31,257 nucleotides of DNA from Zygnema cylindricum (taxonomy: Eukaryota > Streptophyta > Zygnematophyceae > Zygnematales > Zygnemataceae), in assembly GCA_037447655.1 (NCBI GenBank), contig JBBHKE010003218.1, positions 74,454-105,710 on the forward strand, given 5' to 3'. The notes beneath the pieces are model-generated. The model made no database searches, had not been told where the DNA came from, and worked only from the letters and a program-made list of their open reading frames with translations. The stretch's first letter is position 1, and every line of letters starts with the position of its first letter. The position numbers and the translations under genes were made by a program. Below, one piece after another: positions 1 to 10,189 of this stretch.

Positions 1-1020
1 AGCCATACATGAGAAGCACAGACTCGAAAGTTGTAGAATGACAGAAAATAGTGACAACGCATGTAACAGACTCCTATTTAAACCTAACTTAAATTACCAG
101 GTAATCTGACACATGATGTGATCATATGTTAAGCATATTTTACCAAAAACAAATACGGAGATGATGAGGAACTAGAATCCTGTACACTCAGTCCAGCAAG
201 ACTAGTCCATTTTGAATGTTTCAGCAGAAAGGTGACGCGTTCAATTTTACCGGTGCCCTTTACTGCTACGACTTCACAGTTAAACCTACCACATAGAAAT
301 AACTAACACTGGACTTCTAAAAGTAGTGCCCCACAGCTTTCAATATGCCACAGTCAGTAAAACAAAAAATCTCAATTTTAAAACAAAACTGCTTTCCTCT
401 GACTACTTTACATTCACTTAGCACAGGTGAACAGTAATATCTTGAAGCATACATAGAAACAGTTGTCCCGTGTTCAATCATCCCAAACCGCGGATTTCCT
501 AGATCCACTATATGCTCAATACATGCCTCTTTAACAACATTGTGGTTGTTTTACGATTCTTTTCTTTTCAATAGACCATCGACTCAAAACTTCAACTCTC
601 AGGCAAAAAAATACTTTACACACCACTTGTGCTCTCCGAAAACACATGCTGTGATTCCATATTGATTGAAAAAATATGCTAACTGACATAGGTGGCGAAA
701 AACAAAAAAAATGTTTGTAAAAAAGACATGAATGCACAAGAAATGTGCAGACAGACATACTAAAATGTTTTTTGCTTTAAATACACATACACTATATGAA
801 TACTGAGCAAATTCGCCTCAATTAGCATAAAGATTTTATTTCTGAGGTAGTAATGAGGGACTCTAATATTTCCCCCTGCATTATCCTCAGATATTAAGCT
901 TGTTTTACTCCACTTCCTCAACCCCCTTCCTTTCCCTCCCACTCCCCACTTAAGACAGCTCCTATCAAGAGGAATTTATGCATCGAATTCCTAGAAAATG
1001 TTCAGTCATCCGTAACTCAC
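1..1020 (-). other. Probable intron of the glycosyltransferase-like gene; no exon seen
   Basis: On the minus strand this follows a strong splice donor (G|GTGAGTTAC at 1021/1020). I looked for the expected continuation of the glycosyltransferase after the VSHELS motif and found none in any minus frame, so the next exon probably lies beyond the left edge. The sequence is AT-rich with stop-broken reading frames on both strands. Assignment as intron is inference from the donor only. Confidence 0.4.
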
Positions 1021-1294
1021 CAGAAAACGAGAGCTCGTGAGAAACCAATAGCACCTTGAGACCTTTGAAAAAATCCCATCCCTTGGGAGCACTATCCCCC
1101 AAGTCTCCACTGAGGGGACCAGACAAGCCACATGCCAAACTTCTAAATGAACTTCCCGACTTCATTTCCGATGCCCAATACTCAGAAATTGACAGAACTC
1201 CAGCGGATACAGCCAAAAAAGCCGACAAAATAAGGATAATTACAAAGAGAGGATTGGAAACACGATCGCAGCAAGGCGAGCTCTGCAACCCCAT
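1021..1294 (-). CDS. First coding exon of a GT4-like glycosyltransferase, partial
   Basis: The frame opens at an ATG (1294-1292) preceded eight codons upstream by an in-frame TGA (1313-1315), with G at -3 and +4, and runs 91 codons to a canonical donor at 1021/1020, leaving one base of a split codon. Residues about 14-32 (NPLFVIILILSAFLAVSAG) form one hydrophobic segment after a short N-terminus with an Arg, as in a type II signal anchor of the Golgi or ER. A low-complexity Ser/Gly stem follows. The exon ends with FKGLKVLLVSHELSFSG. From family knowledge, VSHELS.(S/T)G marks the start of the N-terminal Rossmann domain in a group of plant GT4 (group 1) glycosyltransferases, where the next residues are usually a GxP-L loop. 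The substrate cannot be told. This is the only probable host gene in the window. It could instead be an unrelated membrane protein; the motif match is from memory. Confidence 0.55.
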
Positions 1295-3462
1295 ACCAAA
1301 AGAAAAGAAAATTCAGGGGAATTGGTAAGTTATTTTTTCACTTTTGAAAAAGACTATTACCTGTGAGGTATGTGCTACACTGTTAAGTAGAATAGTTTGG
1401 CTTGCTTTTTTCTTTTGGTATAAAAAACCTGAAATGGCAAGCTTATCTTCACCTAGTGATTCTGTCACTTTACGTTGATTACAGTTTTAATGAGACCATT
1501 ATTTCTGTTCTTTTCAGGCATGTTATAATTAACATCCTTCCAAATTCAGAAAACCATCTCAGTGTCTACATTCGCCGAATTGACAATGTAAGACACAAGG
1601 ATGCCGAAATCAAATATAATAGCAACTCAACTGAAAGGCATGCATAGAAACGGTGAAAATGCTGTTTGTTAGGAGAATGAAGCCGAAGCTGCTACTATGG
1701 AATGAGTTTTTCGAGACACAATTCAATATACGACCATCAGATTACATGTCAAAAGATGACCAAAGCATGACCTAAAAAGTAAGAAAAAGCCTACTTTCTC
1801 TAGAAAAGCATGAGAATAACTTTCAAAAAGTAGCAAAAACCCACCACGGAGCTCTTGCCTGACTGGCCCTTGGGAGGGGGCATGGTCCAATTGAACCCCC
1901 CTTTAACATATGCTCGCTGATGCATAATGACAGTTGTCAGAAAGGACAAAAATGGTGGAAGTGGTCCCCTTTGAGCCTGTACCTAAATGAGAATACTGAA
2001 GAAAGTTCACTATTTTCTAGGTAAATAAAGCGATAAGAATGCTTTCAAAAACACAGTCGTAATTTTACTGCCAATCCAATGGTCATCAAACCTCATATTT
2101 AAATGTTAATCTCAGTAAATGCATTCGTATAGGTTTGAGCTCCTGAATTGTAAAGTTCAGATTGAGGCTTTGTTACAACAAATGAAAAAAAATGGCGAGT
2201 CTAAAGTTGGCCAAATGAATGACGGAGAACATCAGAAAAAGGAAAAACTTTTAAATCTAAACAACTTCTCTCGGTCGAAAGAAAAAGCTCCAAGCCTTTA
2301 AGTACAAAAGTCAACAATAGAAGTTTGTTCCAGAAGTGGCATGTGTTAAAACGATGATGATAGCAAACAGAAGTGCTCAGTTCCTTAGTTCAATAGCGCT
2401 ATAATAAGACATCTTTCATGAACTGTATTCAAATATTGCCATCTCAGCCTCTCAAGATAGAGGCTTCCGCAGTAGAATAACAACCGCGGAAGACGTGAAA
2501 CAGACATGTTCCGTTCTTAACATTCTCTCTTTTAGGCGGAGTACTGTAGTCTATCACTATCTGTTAATCTACAATCAGAAGGAAAATAGAAAGGAAAAAA
2601 AATAAAAGCTTGAAAGAAAAGACTTGAGGCGGAGAAGTTAGGTTGCCGTAATACACTGCTAAAGGCGGGTAGGAAAGTCGGCTTCAATAAGTTATGTTGC
2701 CAAACACTGTAAACAGATTAAACGACAGCTGGCTTGAAGCGAATTTGTGGGAGGCTGGGAGCAATGATTTCATGAAACAACGGTACAATTAAACAATGGT
2801 ACAAATAATGACGCCAGTTTTTCTGATGAAGGCAGATCAGCATAGAGTATCAAAGGTGTACAGCTCTTTAAAAAGCACGATGGTACTGTACCACCTGAGT
2901 ACATGGAGCAAAAAGGAAAGACGAATCGAAACTGTAATACAAAACGCGGACGGAAGCGAACCAGAAGGAAAAACTGTGAGAAATAAACTAAGCGGGCGTC
3001 CCCGTGTAACACATACACAAGGGCAAGCCAACAAACGACACTGAAAAGAACACTCGCAAAAACAACAACAAAATAGCGTACTCGAAACAAAAACTACACC
3101 GCGAATCGTTATAAGCCTTATGTACTCTATATCGGCACCCCCAAATTTTGACTTCGAACCTGAAATAGAATTAACAAAACTATTTTTTCCTTGACGTTAA
3201 TTACGGTTCTTGTAAATTAGCGCTAACGATTATGACGTACGCAATTCTTGAATAGTGTGGTGAACGGAACAGGAGTTTGTTCGTACAGAATTGTACTTCG
3301 TTATGGAAAATCGTACGGAAATTGTAATTAACTTATGTCGGTACATAACTGCGCTTAGAAAAAACGGTTTTGTACTCGTACCTGTTTTAGTGTAAAAGTA
3401 TGAACGGCGGATTAATTATTAACCCAGAAACCCAAATTATAATTAATGAAAATTAGACAAGG
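1295..3462. other. Non-coding DNA upstream of the glycosyltransferase exon
   Basis: About 2.2 kb lying 5' of the minus-strand exon. It should contain the promoter and any 5' UTR exon, but I see no convincing TATA box, coding exon or repeat family. Short open frames (for example 2119-2301 and 2796-3044 on plus) have no recognisable motif and are typical of chance frames in AT-rich DNA. A short stretch near 3095-3120 (ACCGCGAATCGTTATAAGC) resembles one at 10191-10210, suggesting an old dispersed repeat. Confidence 0.4.
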
Positions 3463-4154
3463 CATAGTTCAAAAGTAGGTGAAAGTACGCCCATACAATA
3501 TGCCTATTGTACGCAAAACATACAATATGACCTTAAGACCTATATTATATTGGTCGCAAAATGAAAACAAATCGTAACAGGGTTGAGTTGCACATCGATC
3601 GAAAGAGAATTAAACGTCATGTCTAAATTTTGAAAAACATTCGGACAAAAATTATTTTTCTGTGAGTTTTGAGGTACTTTTTATTTAAACCGTCAGATTT
3701 GGACGATCTGACGGTCACTGATAAAAGTAGCGATCTAAGAAGATCGCATGAAAACCCCATAACACAACTTACAATAGGACAATCTATCATATTAGCGTCT
3801 GCAATTTTGAAGGCCACACTAAATAAAGCCTCAAATTGACCAACCGGGCAGTATGGGACGATAACAAAAAAATAAATCCACACTACCAAAAATACCGCGG
3901 TTTTTTTGCCGTCCGCGGTTTTTTTTTATTCCCGGTTTTTTCTCCCGCGCAATGTCATCCTAGGCCGTGTCAGTTCGCTAAAAAATTTGTTCGGCGACTT
4001 GCGGTGTACTATGATCATACGTCAGATTCGTACGTTCGTCCAAGGGTGTGCACAACGCACACACATACAGTATGCCTACTCTACGCGGAGTTTTGTGCCA
4101 AGTTTTGTGCGCTTACCAAAGGCCTACCATAAAAACGCCTACTTTTGAACTATG
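3463..4154. mobile_element. hAT-like non-autonomous DNA transposon (MITE)
   Basis: The ends form a terminal inverted repeat: CATAGTTCAAAAGTAGGTG at 3463-3481 against the reverse complement of 4136-4154 (18 of 19 match). The flanking 8-mers are AGACAAGG (3455-3462) and AGAAAAGG (4155-4162), 7 of 8 identical, the size of target duplication made by hAT transposases. No transposase is encoded in 692 bp, so mobility would need a partner in trans. Inside are two good hairpins: CCGTCAGAT/ATCTGACGG (3690-3714) and GCGATCT/AGATCGC (3730-3747). A second copy starts at 30980 in the same orientation. The superfamily call rests on duplication size and is inference. Confidence 0.65.
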
Positions 4155-4399
4155 AGAAAAGGTAAAGATGTTTAAACATTTATTGTTAGTTAACAATATT
4201 TTGTTAGACAATGAAATTGGCATATGAGGAAAAGCGGGTTATCGAGTTTGACCTTTTTATCCAAATTTAGAATTAAAAAAACGAATTTTGCAACATCATA
4301 AAACTTCATTGACCACAGACCATCGAAACATAAAGGGAGAATAAAATATTTTTGGCCCTTCTAACAAATTGCATCAATATAAACCCATGGTGGTCATAC

Positions 4400-4402
<3 letters not shown>

Positions 4403-4486
<84 letters not shown>
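4403..4486. repeat. (TA)n microsatellite, about 42 units
   Basis: An uninterrupted TA dinucleotide run of 84 bases. It lies 91 bases before the insertion point of element 1. The rest of 4155-4577 is AT-rich with no feature I can identify. Confidence 0.98.
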
Positions 4487-4489
<3 letters not shown>

Positions 4490-4771
4490 AAATATAAATA
4501 GAAAAAGGAGCATGATTACAGTGCGATGCTCTAAATGATTTTATTATGATGGCGGTCGTGATATTTGGTTCTGTAGGTGTTGATATTAGAGTATTCTCTA
4601 GGTCTATTAGGATAGAAATAGAGCAGAGACAGCCTGCCTCTAACTCCCCTCTCCAAGCCCCCACACTTATCGTAGTCACTGAAGGCTGGATTGGGAGCTA
4701 GGGCCATGGCTCCCTAAGCTCAATAGAGAAGGAAGGGGTTGATTTAGGTAGATGTACCAAAAGGTACTTGA

Positions 4772-4852
4772 CGGACCCAAGAATTTATCTTGATACCTGC
4801 TGTCCATCAAGTCACCCGTAGCTGGTAGCTTTGTCCGTTTAGTCTAGGACTA
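4772..4852 (-). other. Antisense tRNA-like module in the 5' LTR of element 1
   Basis: Read on the minus strand, an A-box-like segment around CTAAACGGACAAAGC is followed about 40 nt later by a T-arm-like segment. Here the B-box core reads GATAAATTC, damaged relative to GATCGATTCC in the 3' LTR (7800-7812). An inverted repeat with GTCCATCAAG pairing CTTGACGGAC (one G-T-type change) encloses the T-arm. It is not a functional tRNA gene. Confidence 0.55.
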
Positions 4853-5338
4853 GTGCTAAGGTATATTAGGTTTCATATGTATATAAACATGGACACGTAG
4901 GATTTCCCATTTAACTAGATTACGGTATATTGGACATAGACACAGTTGAACTATTAGTACCGGACGAAACAAATAGTACGGACATTTGTTTCAACGGTCT
5001 GTATAAAATACTGATATCAATCGGACGGTCGTGGTTAGCGCCGGCTTCGCGGAAAGGACAATTTGGCTGTCTGCGGACTCCGCCACCCCGGATGACACGT
5101 GGCAACATCATACGGGTTTACGCAATCTCTGGAACGGAAGACAACCAATCCGGATGTGATAAATGTCGCATAATGGCGACGTCGTACACTGTCCGTACAC
5201 AAAATACACCGGCATCTGTACTTCATTCTACGGTACAGTTCTCTAATTGGTCAGTACCTCAGTACTAGAGGGTTTAGAGAGGGGTTTAGGACTAAGAATA
5301 TTTTGGGTAGGTAGCCGCCTCTCCCAAAGAGCATCTTG

Positions 5339-5346
5339 TATAAAAG
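5339..5346 (+). promoter_or_regulatory. TATA box of element 1 5' LTR
   Basis: TATAAAAG, in a block (CTTGTATAAAAGGCAAACTT) preserved in several LTRs of the window, including 8322-8329, its duplicate 8415-8422, and 9829-9836; variants occur at 19531 (TATAAATG) and 24996 (TATAAAAT). Transcription is expected about 25-30 bases downstream, close to where the hairpin array starts, giving a leader of roughly 320 nt before the gag ATG. Confidence 0.75.
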
Positions 5347-5369
5347 GCAAACTTTGGCCAGCCATATCT

Positions 5370-5620
5370 ATTAACTCAATTGACCAAATTCAATGATTCT
5401 TTTTGCTGCGGACTCAGGGGAGTCTGGGCTACACAGGGGTGTAGTCGGTCAAAGTTTTTGCTTGCCTGGGTGGCTGCATTTCTAAGGGAAAGTCAAAGTG
5501 GGTGAATGTATCCAAATCACATATTCTAACTTTGCATTATGTGGTGGAACTGAGCACATAGAAAGTTTTGTTTCACAGGGGTGAAGCTTTAATGGGGTCT
5601 GATTGTCAAGGGGTCAATCA
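5370..5620 (+). promoter_or_regulatory. Leader hairpin array with ARGG-type loops
   Basis: Within the predicted RNA leader are serial short stem-loops: TTAACTCAATTGA-like stem near 5371; GACTC-AGGG-GAGTC (5411-5424); CTACAC-AGGG-GTGTAG (5429-5444); GCC-TGGGT-GGC (5464-5474); GTTTCAC-AGGG-GTGAAGC (5570-5587); TGATTG/CAATCA around AAGGGG (5600-5620). Equivalent stems in the other LTRs keep pairing while changing bases (CTTCAC/GTGAAG, CTGCAC/GTGCAG). The position before the primer site fits a packaging, dimerisation or translation-control element; the role is inference. Confidence 0.7.
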
Positions 5621-5678
5621 TTTGGGTTTATATAAACTTGGAGTCGGCACTATCTAGATTAGCTTTTTTTGATATGCG

Positions 5679-5710
5679 AATTCTGTGTGGCAATGGAGCC
5701 CATAAAATTT
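5679..5710 (+). promoter_or_regulatory. LTR-terminal hairpin presenting the gag start codon
   Basis: AATTCTGTG pairs (one G-T, one damaged position in this copy) with the segment before the LTR end, an inner GGC/GCC stem follows, and the apical loop is AATGGA, containing the gag ATG (5693-5695). The 3' LTR copy at 8758-8789 folds better (ATAGAATT intact). Confidence 0.6.
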
Positions 5711-7099
5711 CAGGCTATGGGCCCACCATCTAGGGTGCCTATATTTGATGGAAAAGACTTCACTTAATGGGAGTATACGATGGAGGGATTGTTTTTCGAG
5801 AAGCACTTGTGGGGAATTGTTTCGAGACAAGTGAGGTGTCCGCCAACGGGCTTTGGAGGAGCTCACTATGGAGAATCATCTAGGGCTGCCCAGAACACCA
5901 ACCGGAGTTCAGATGCAACGGAAGGTGAAGGGAAAATCATTACCGTGGAAGGGGAAATAGGGGAGAAGGATAAAGGGACACCTATGGTGAGGGGAGCTAG
6001 GCTCTCGGCTACGATTCCACTTGTAGGGGTTATAAGTGAACAAAAAACTGAAGAAAATGACAGGAAAATTTGGGAATATAAAAACACTATAGGAAAACAT
6101 CTTATACTTAGATATGTGTCTAAGTCCATAGCTATCACTCTTTTAAGTCTAACTAAGTCTTCGGAAATCTGGGAATCACTAATTCAGATTTATAAGTGTG
6201 AGACTATTAGAGGTAGCAGTTAGTAAAACAAAAAACAGAGGCCTTTGTTTATAAAGGCGGTAGCATGATAGAGTTTTGCAATGATATTGTTGCGTTATAT
6301 GTTGAGCTTGCTAGTGGGGGATATGTAGAATCTGAGGAGGGAAAGATTAATACACTAATCAAGAAGCTCCCAGATGAGTACAAAGACATCATTTACCGTA
6401 TGCAGGGAATGGAATTTCTTCTCATGGACTTGGAGCATTACCATGGGGATAATTTTTGTGAGGGAAAGCACTTTCGAGCTTCGTAGGGGAAGTGACAGGG
6501 TGACTGCATTTATAGCTGGTGGTGACTGGCAGAAGCGTGATGTGAGGATCGGCGATGACAAGCAGAAGCGTGATGAGAGGAAAAAAGACAAAGGTAAACC
6601 TTATCATAACTTTGGTGGAAATAGAGGGAGAGGAAAAGAAAGGGGAGCTTTGAAAAAAAGGGTTTGCTTCTTTTGTAGAGAACCGGGTCACTATATGGAG
6701 GAGTGTCCTCGTTTGGAAGAACTTAGAAGTTGGAGTGTGAATGAGGAGGAAGAAGGGGAAGAGGAGAAAGAGGATGAAGAAATCTTGGAGCTTCTTCACA
6801 TCGGTAGAATAGAGAAGAGAGAAAAGTACACTAAACTTCCACGGAGGCAACAATGTGCTTTTCGAGGTATAACGGAAGTAAAGAGAGAGGAGGTACTTGA
6901 GGATGTCGAGGAGTGTAGAGTGTATGACTTAGAAATGAGAAAGTCAGATCCAGGATTCATAAGTGAAAACGGAAATAACAAAATTAATGAGGATAATTTC
7001 ATAGATATTTTGGAAACTGAAAACTGGTCGGAAATGGAGACTTCAACGTATTCCGAGGAAAAGGGAGAAGTAAATCTAGAGGGGACTCTAAAGGATTAG
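5693..7099 (+). pseudogene. gag: Degenerate copia gag with zinc knuckle
   Basis: The frame starts at the ATG inside the LTR-end hairpin and reads through the primer site as MEPIKFQAMGPPSRVPIF, matching the gag start of element 2 (MEDTEFQVMGPPSRVPTF). A TAA interrupts it about 22 codons in; the frame then runs on (5780-6223), is broken near 6223-6264, continues as 6265-6486 with the copia gag motif KLPDEYKDIIY, and shifts frame near 6420-6460 into 6374-7099. The last part holds CFFCREPGHYMEEC, a CX2CX4HX4C nucleocapsid zinc knuckle, and RRQQCAFRGI, homologous to RRQKCALRSI that precedes the protease in element 2. The protease DSG motif is missing; an acidic low-complexity tail takes its place. 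In an active element gag would form the particle and bind RNA; this copy cannot make a full product. Confidence 0.85.
5713..5725 (+). other. Half-tRNA(iMet)-type primer binding site
   Basis: GGCTATGGGCCCA lies directly after the LTR end. It differs by one base from GGTTATGGGCCCA found in elements 2 and 3 and in Drosophila copia, where the primer is the 5' half of initiator tRNA-Met cleaved in the anticodon loop. It is translated as part of gag (AMGPP). Confidence 0.75.
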
Positions 7100-7571
7100 G
7101 AAGAAGGGAAATATTTAATGAAAGGTTTAGGGGAGGAGAAATATTTTTTGGGAATAAAAATAGAAAGTGATAGTGGAAAGAAATTGATGGGAGAGAGTGA
7201 GGAAAGTTCAATTTTTGGGGGTAATGGGTTTGACATCACTAAAGAGAGTGATGGCATTTATGAAGGTGTACCTGTAAAAGGGTTAGCATCTAGGTGTGTG
7301 TTGCGGATTGGAAATGGGGCTGGCTGTTTGGATTGCAAGAGGGAAATTGGATTTAGTGTGGATGGAAAGGAGATGAGGTGGATAAAATCTTGGCTCGGAT
7401 TTATGAAAAGTGGGATGCTAGATAAAATCTGTGGTGCAATTATTATTCCTGTTCATCAAATGAACTATTTTAAATACGAGAATATTTTTCTTGAATCTTA
7501 TGAAAAAAAAAGGAAAAGAAAAGGAAAAAGGAAAAAAAAGGGTGTTTGTTTATTTGTTTGTAATAGTTGAA
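7100..7571 (+). pseudogene. Remnants of copia RT and RNase H
   Basis: KGLGEEKYFLGIKIESDSGKK matches KDLGEARYILGIQMERDRGKK of the element 2 reverse transcriptase, so the sequence jumps from gag straight to late RT. Further on, MRWIKSWLGFMKSGMLDKI then a C and FKYENIFLESY align loosely with the RNase H segment LMWVKSLLQELGYMKEGVHEI ... CDNQAAMA ... HFKAKH, with the catalytic DNQ aspartate lost. The end is a Lys/Arg-rich run. Only relic homology remains; no enzyme is possible. Confidence 0.6.
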
Positions 7572-7599
7572 AGGAAAATAGACTAGAAAATAAGGGGAG

Positions 7600-8791
7600 T
7601 GTTGATATTTGAGTATTTTCTAGGTCTATTAGGATAGAAATAGAGCAGAGACAGCCTACCTCTAACTCCCCTCTCCAAGCCCCCACACTTGTCGTAGTCA
7701 CTGAAGGATGGATAGGGAGCTAGAGCCATGGCTGCCTAAGCTCACTAGAGAAGACAGGGGTTGATTTAGGTAGATGTACCAAAAGGTACTTGACGGACCC
7801 AGGAATCGATCTTGATACCTGCTGTCCGTCAAGTTACCCGTAGCCGGTAGCTTTGTCCGTTTAGTCTAGGACTAGTGCTAAGGTATATTAGGTTCCATAT
7901 GTATATAAACATGGACACGTAGGATTTTCCATTTAACTGGATTACGGTATATTGGACATAGAAATAATTGTACTATTAGTACCGGACGAAACAAATATTA
8001 CGGACATTTGTTTCGACGGTCCGTATAAAATACCGATATCAATCGTACGGTCGTGGTTAGCGCCAGCTTCGCGGAAAGGACAATTTGGCGGTTGCGGACT
8101 CCGCCACTCCGGATGACTCGTGGCAACATCATACGGGTTTACGGAATCTCTGGAACGGAAGACAACCAACCCGGATGTGACAAAAAGTACATCGACATCT
8201 GTACTTCATTGTACGATTTAGTCCTGTGATTGGTTAGTACCTCAGTACTAGAGGGTTTAGAGAGGGGTTTAGAACTAAGAATATTTTGGGTAGGTAGCCG
8301 CCTCTCCCAGAGAGCATCTTGTATAAAAGGCAAACTTTGTCCAGCCATATCTATCAACTCAGTAGACCAAATTAAGTGATTGTTTTTGCTGCAGACTCAG
8401 GGGAGTCCTTCTTGTATAAAAGGCAAACTTTGGCTAGCCATATTTATCAACTCAGTAGACCAAATTCAGTGATTCTTTTTGCTGCAGACTCAGAGGAGTC
8501 CAGGCTACACAAGGGTGTAGTCAATCAGAGTTTTTGCTTGCCTAGGTGGCTACATTTCTAAGGGAAAGTCAAAGTGGGTGAATGTATCCAAATCACATTT
8601 TCTAACTTTGCATTCTGTGGTGAAAAATTGAGCACATAGAAAGTTTTGTTTCACAGGGGTGAAGCTTTAATGGGGTTCTGATTGTCAAGGGGTCAATCAT
8701 TTGGGTTTATATAAACTTGGAGTCGGCACTATCTAGATTAGCTTTTTTTGATATGCGAATTCTGTGTGGCAATGGAGCCCATAGAATTTCA
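7600..8791 (+). repeat. 3' LTR of element 1 with duplicated promoter block
   Basis: Starts TGTTGATATT and ends ATAGAATTTCA, followed by target copy GTAGG. A unit of 93 bp containing the TATA box, the first leader hairpin and the GACTC...GAGTC hairpin is duplicated (TATAAAAG at 8322 and 8415). The antisense tRNA-like module (7793-7876) keeps a good B-box on the minus strand, GATCGATTCC, enclosed by a perfect 10-bp inverted repeat CTTGACGGAC/GTCCGTCAAG. Confidence 0.9.
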
Positions 8792-9076
8792 GTAGGAATT
8801 GCTTTGGATGAGTTATTTTTTACTTGTGGTTGTTATTGTTCCGAGGGTGGGAGACCTAAGAACTTTCCCATTTTCATCTTTGCATCCTTTTATCGTCATT
8901 GCTGAATTGTGGATTTAAAGCAAGTGCAAGCGTCGATCCTCCTTTAATCTACTATTAATTTTATGGATTGTTGACTTGTTTAGAAACTCCTTCAAGGTGC
9001 TCGCAGAGCATGGAGGATTAAAAGGGTTACTTTTATTGGCTATTTAACTAGGTTTAAGTGTTGGTTATGCATAGTA

Positions 9077-10184
9077 TGTTGAGAGTTATGTATTTTCTCG
9101 GTCTGAATAGGAAAAATAAAAGGAAGAAATAAAGCAAAGGTAGTCTCCTTCTCGCCCCACTCTCCAGTCCCCATACTTGTTGCAATCACTGAAGGCTGGA
9201 GATGAAGCTAGAACCATGGCTTCCTATGCTGTCTAAAATGACAAAAAATAGGTTACTACTTAGTTTGTACCAAAATGTCTGCCGACAGCGGGAACTGATT
9301 CTACTACATAATGTCTGTTAGATGAAACGGTAGGTGATTGCTATATCTGTAGTCTAGGATCAATGCTCGGACATATAGGGTACGATAGGTATTTGAATAA
9401 ATACAAGCAAAGATTCCATTTAACTGTTAGGACGGAATCTTTGGCATAGAACGCGCTGTACCTTTTATGCTGCACAAAACAAATGTTACGGACATTTGTT
9501 TCGACGGTCCGGATAAAAAGGCGATGTGACATCGAAGACCGCGGTGCAAGCCGGAATTCCAAAATGGCCGCCATGGCGTTTTCGGGGGCCCTCACTCCGG
9601 ATGACACGTGGCGACATCGTACGTGGTTGCGGAATTTCCGGAGTGCAAGCAGATGTCACCTGTATGGCCTGTCGTACATTTGTCGTACAGAAAGTACACC
9701 GGTGCCTGTACTTTTCTTTACGTTATAGTCTTGTGATTGGCGCCGTACTTCAGTAGAAGGGGTTTTAGTGAGGGAATAGGACTTAGAATATTTCGGGTAG
9801 GTAGCCGCCTCTCCCAGAGAGCATCTTGTATAAAAGGCAAACTTTGGACAACCATAACTAACAACTCAGTTGACCAAATTCAGTGATTATTTTTGCTGCA
9901 AACTCAGGGGTGTAGTCGGTCAAAGTTATTGGCTGCAAGGGTGGCTGAATTACTAAGGGAAAGGCAAAGTGGGTGAATGTGTCCAAACCTCATATTCTAA
10001 CTTTGCATTCTGTGGTGGAACTGAGCACACAGAAAGTCTTATTTCAAAGGGTTGAAGCTGTAATGGGGTTATGATTGTCAAGGGGTCAATCATTTAGGTT
10101 TATATAATCTTGGAGTCGGCACTATCTAGATTAGCTTTTTTTGAACTGCGAATTCTGTGTGGCAATGGAGCCTATAGAATTTCA
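9077..10184 (+). mobile_element. Solo LTR of the element 1 family
   Basis: Starts TGTTGAGAG and ends ATAGAATTTCA, with flanks TAGTA (9072-9076) and CAGTA (10185-10189), 4 of 5 matching. It keeps the U3 block, a GACACGTGGCGAC box (about 9602), TATAAAAG (9829-9836) and the terminal ATG hairpin. The leader array is altered: the second and third hairpins are fused into one broken stem (ACTC-AGGG-GTGTAG, about 9901-9917). The tRNA-like region (about 9286-9362) is decayed. The 280-bp spacer before it (8797-9076) holds nothing recognisable. Confidence 0.85.
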
Positions 10185-10189
10185 CAGTA

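Larger units (their letters stand above)
4578..5712 (+). repeat. 5' LTR of element 1
   Basis: Starts TGTTGATATT and ends AAATTTCA. In order: conserved U3 block with GTAGTCACT (about 4672) and CCATGG (about 4704); an antisense tRNA-like module (4772-4852) whose B-box is decayed here; an inverted repeat GAAACAAAT/ATTTGTTTC (about 4967-4991); an ACACGTGGC box (about 5095-5104); TATA box (5339-5346); hairpin array (about 5370-5620); and a terminal hairpin (5679-5710) holding the gag ATG at 5693. Confidence 0.9.
4578..8791 (+). mobile_element. Element 1: Ty1/copia retrotransposon, mostly gag, degenerate
   Basis: A complete LTR-to-LTR insertion with target duplication GTAGG at 4573-4577 and 8792-8796. 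LTRs are 1135 and 1192 bp (difference due to a 93-bp duplication and a roughly 38-bp deletion). The internal region is under 1.9 kb: half-tRNA primer site, a gag reading frame with zinc knuckle, then diverged scraps of reverse transcriptase and RNase H, and a purine-rich tract ending AAATAAGGGGAG just before the 3' LTR. Protease, integrase and most of RT are absent, so it is non-autonomous. It resembles the TR-GAG class of plant elements, or a deletion derivative of an element like element 2, to which its gag is clearly related. Confidence 0.92.

Noticed and set aside
1056-1328. Plus-strand 90-aa frame ending at a GTAAGT
   Set aside because: It is antisense to the exon at 1021-1294, which has a signal anchor, an upstream stop and a recognisable motif; the plus frame has none.
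4374-4679. 101-aa minus frame with an Ile-Tyr run
   Set aside because: Translation of the (TA)n microsatellite and LTR start.
4578-8791. Hammerhead ribozyme (retrozyme) in the LTRs
   Set aside because: No CTGATGA ... GAAA core in the right arrangement.
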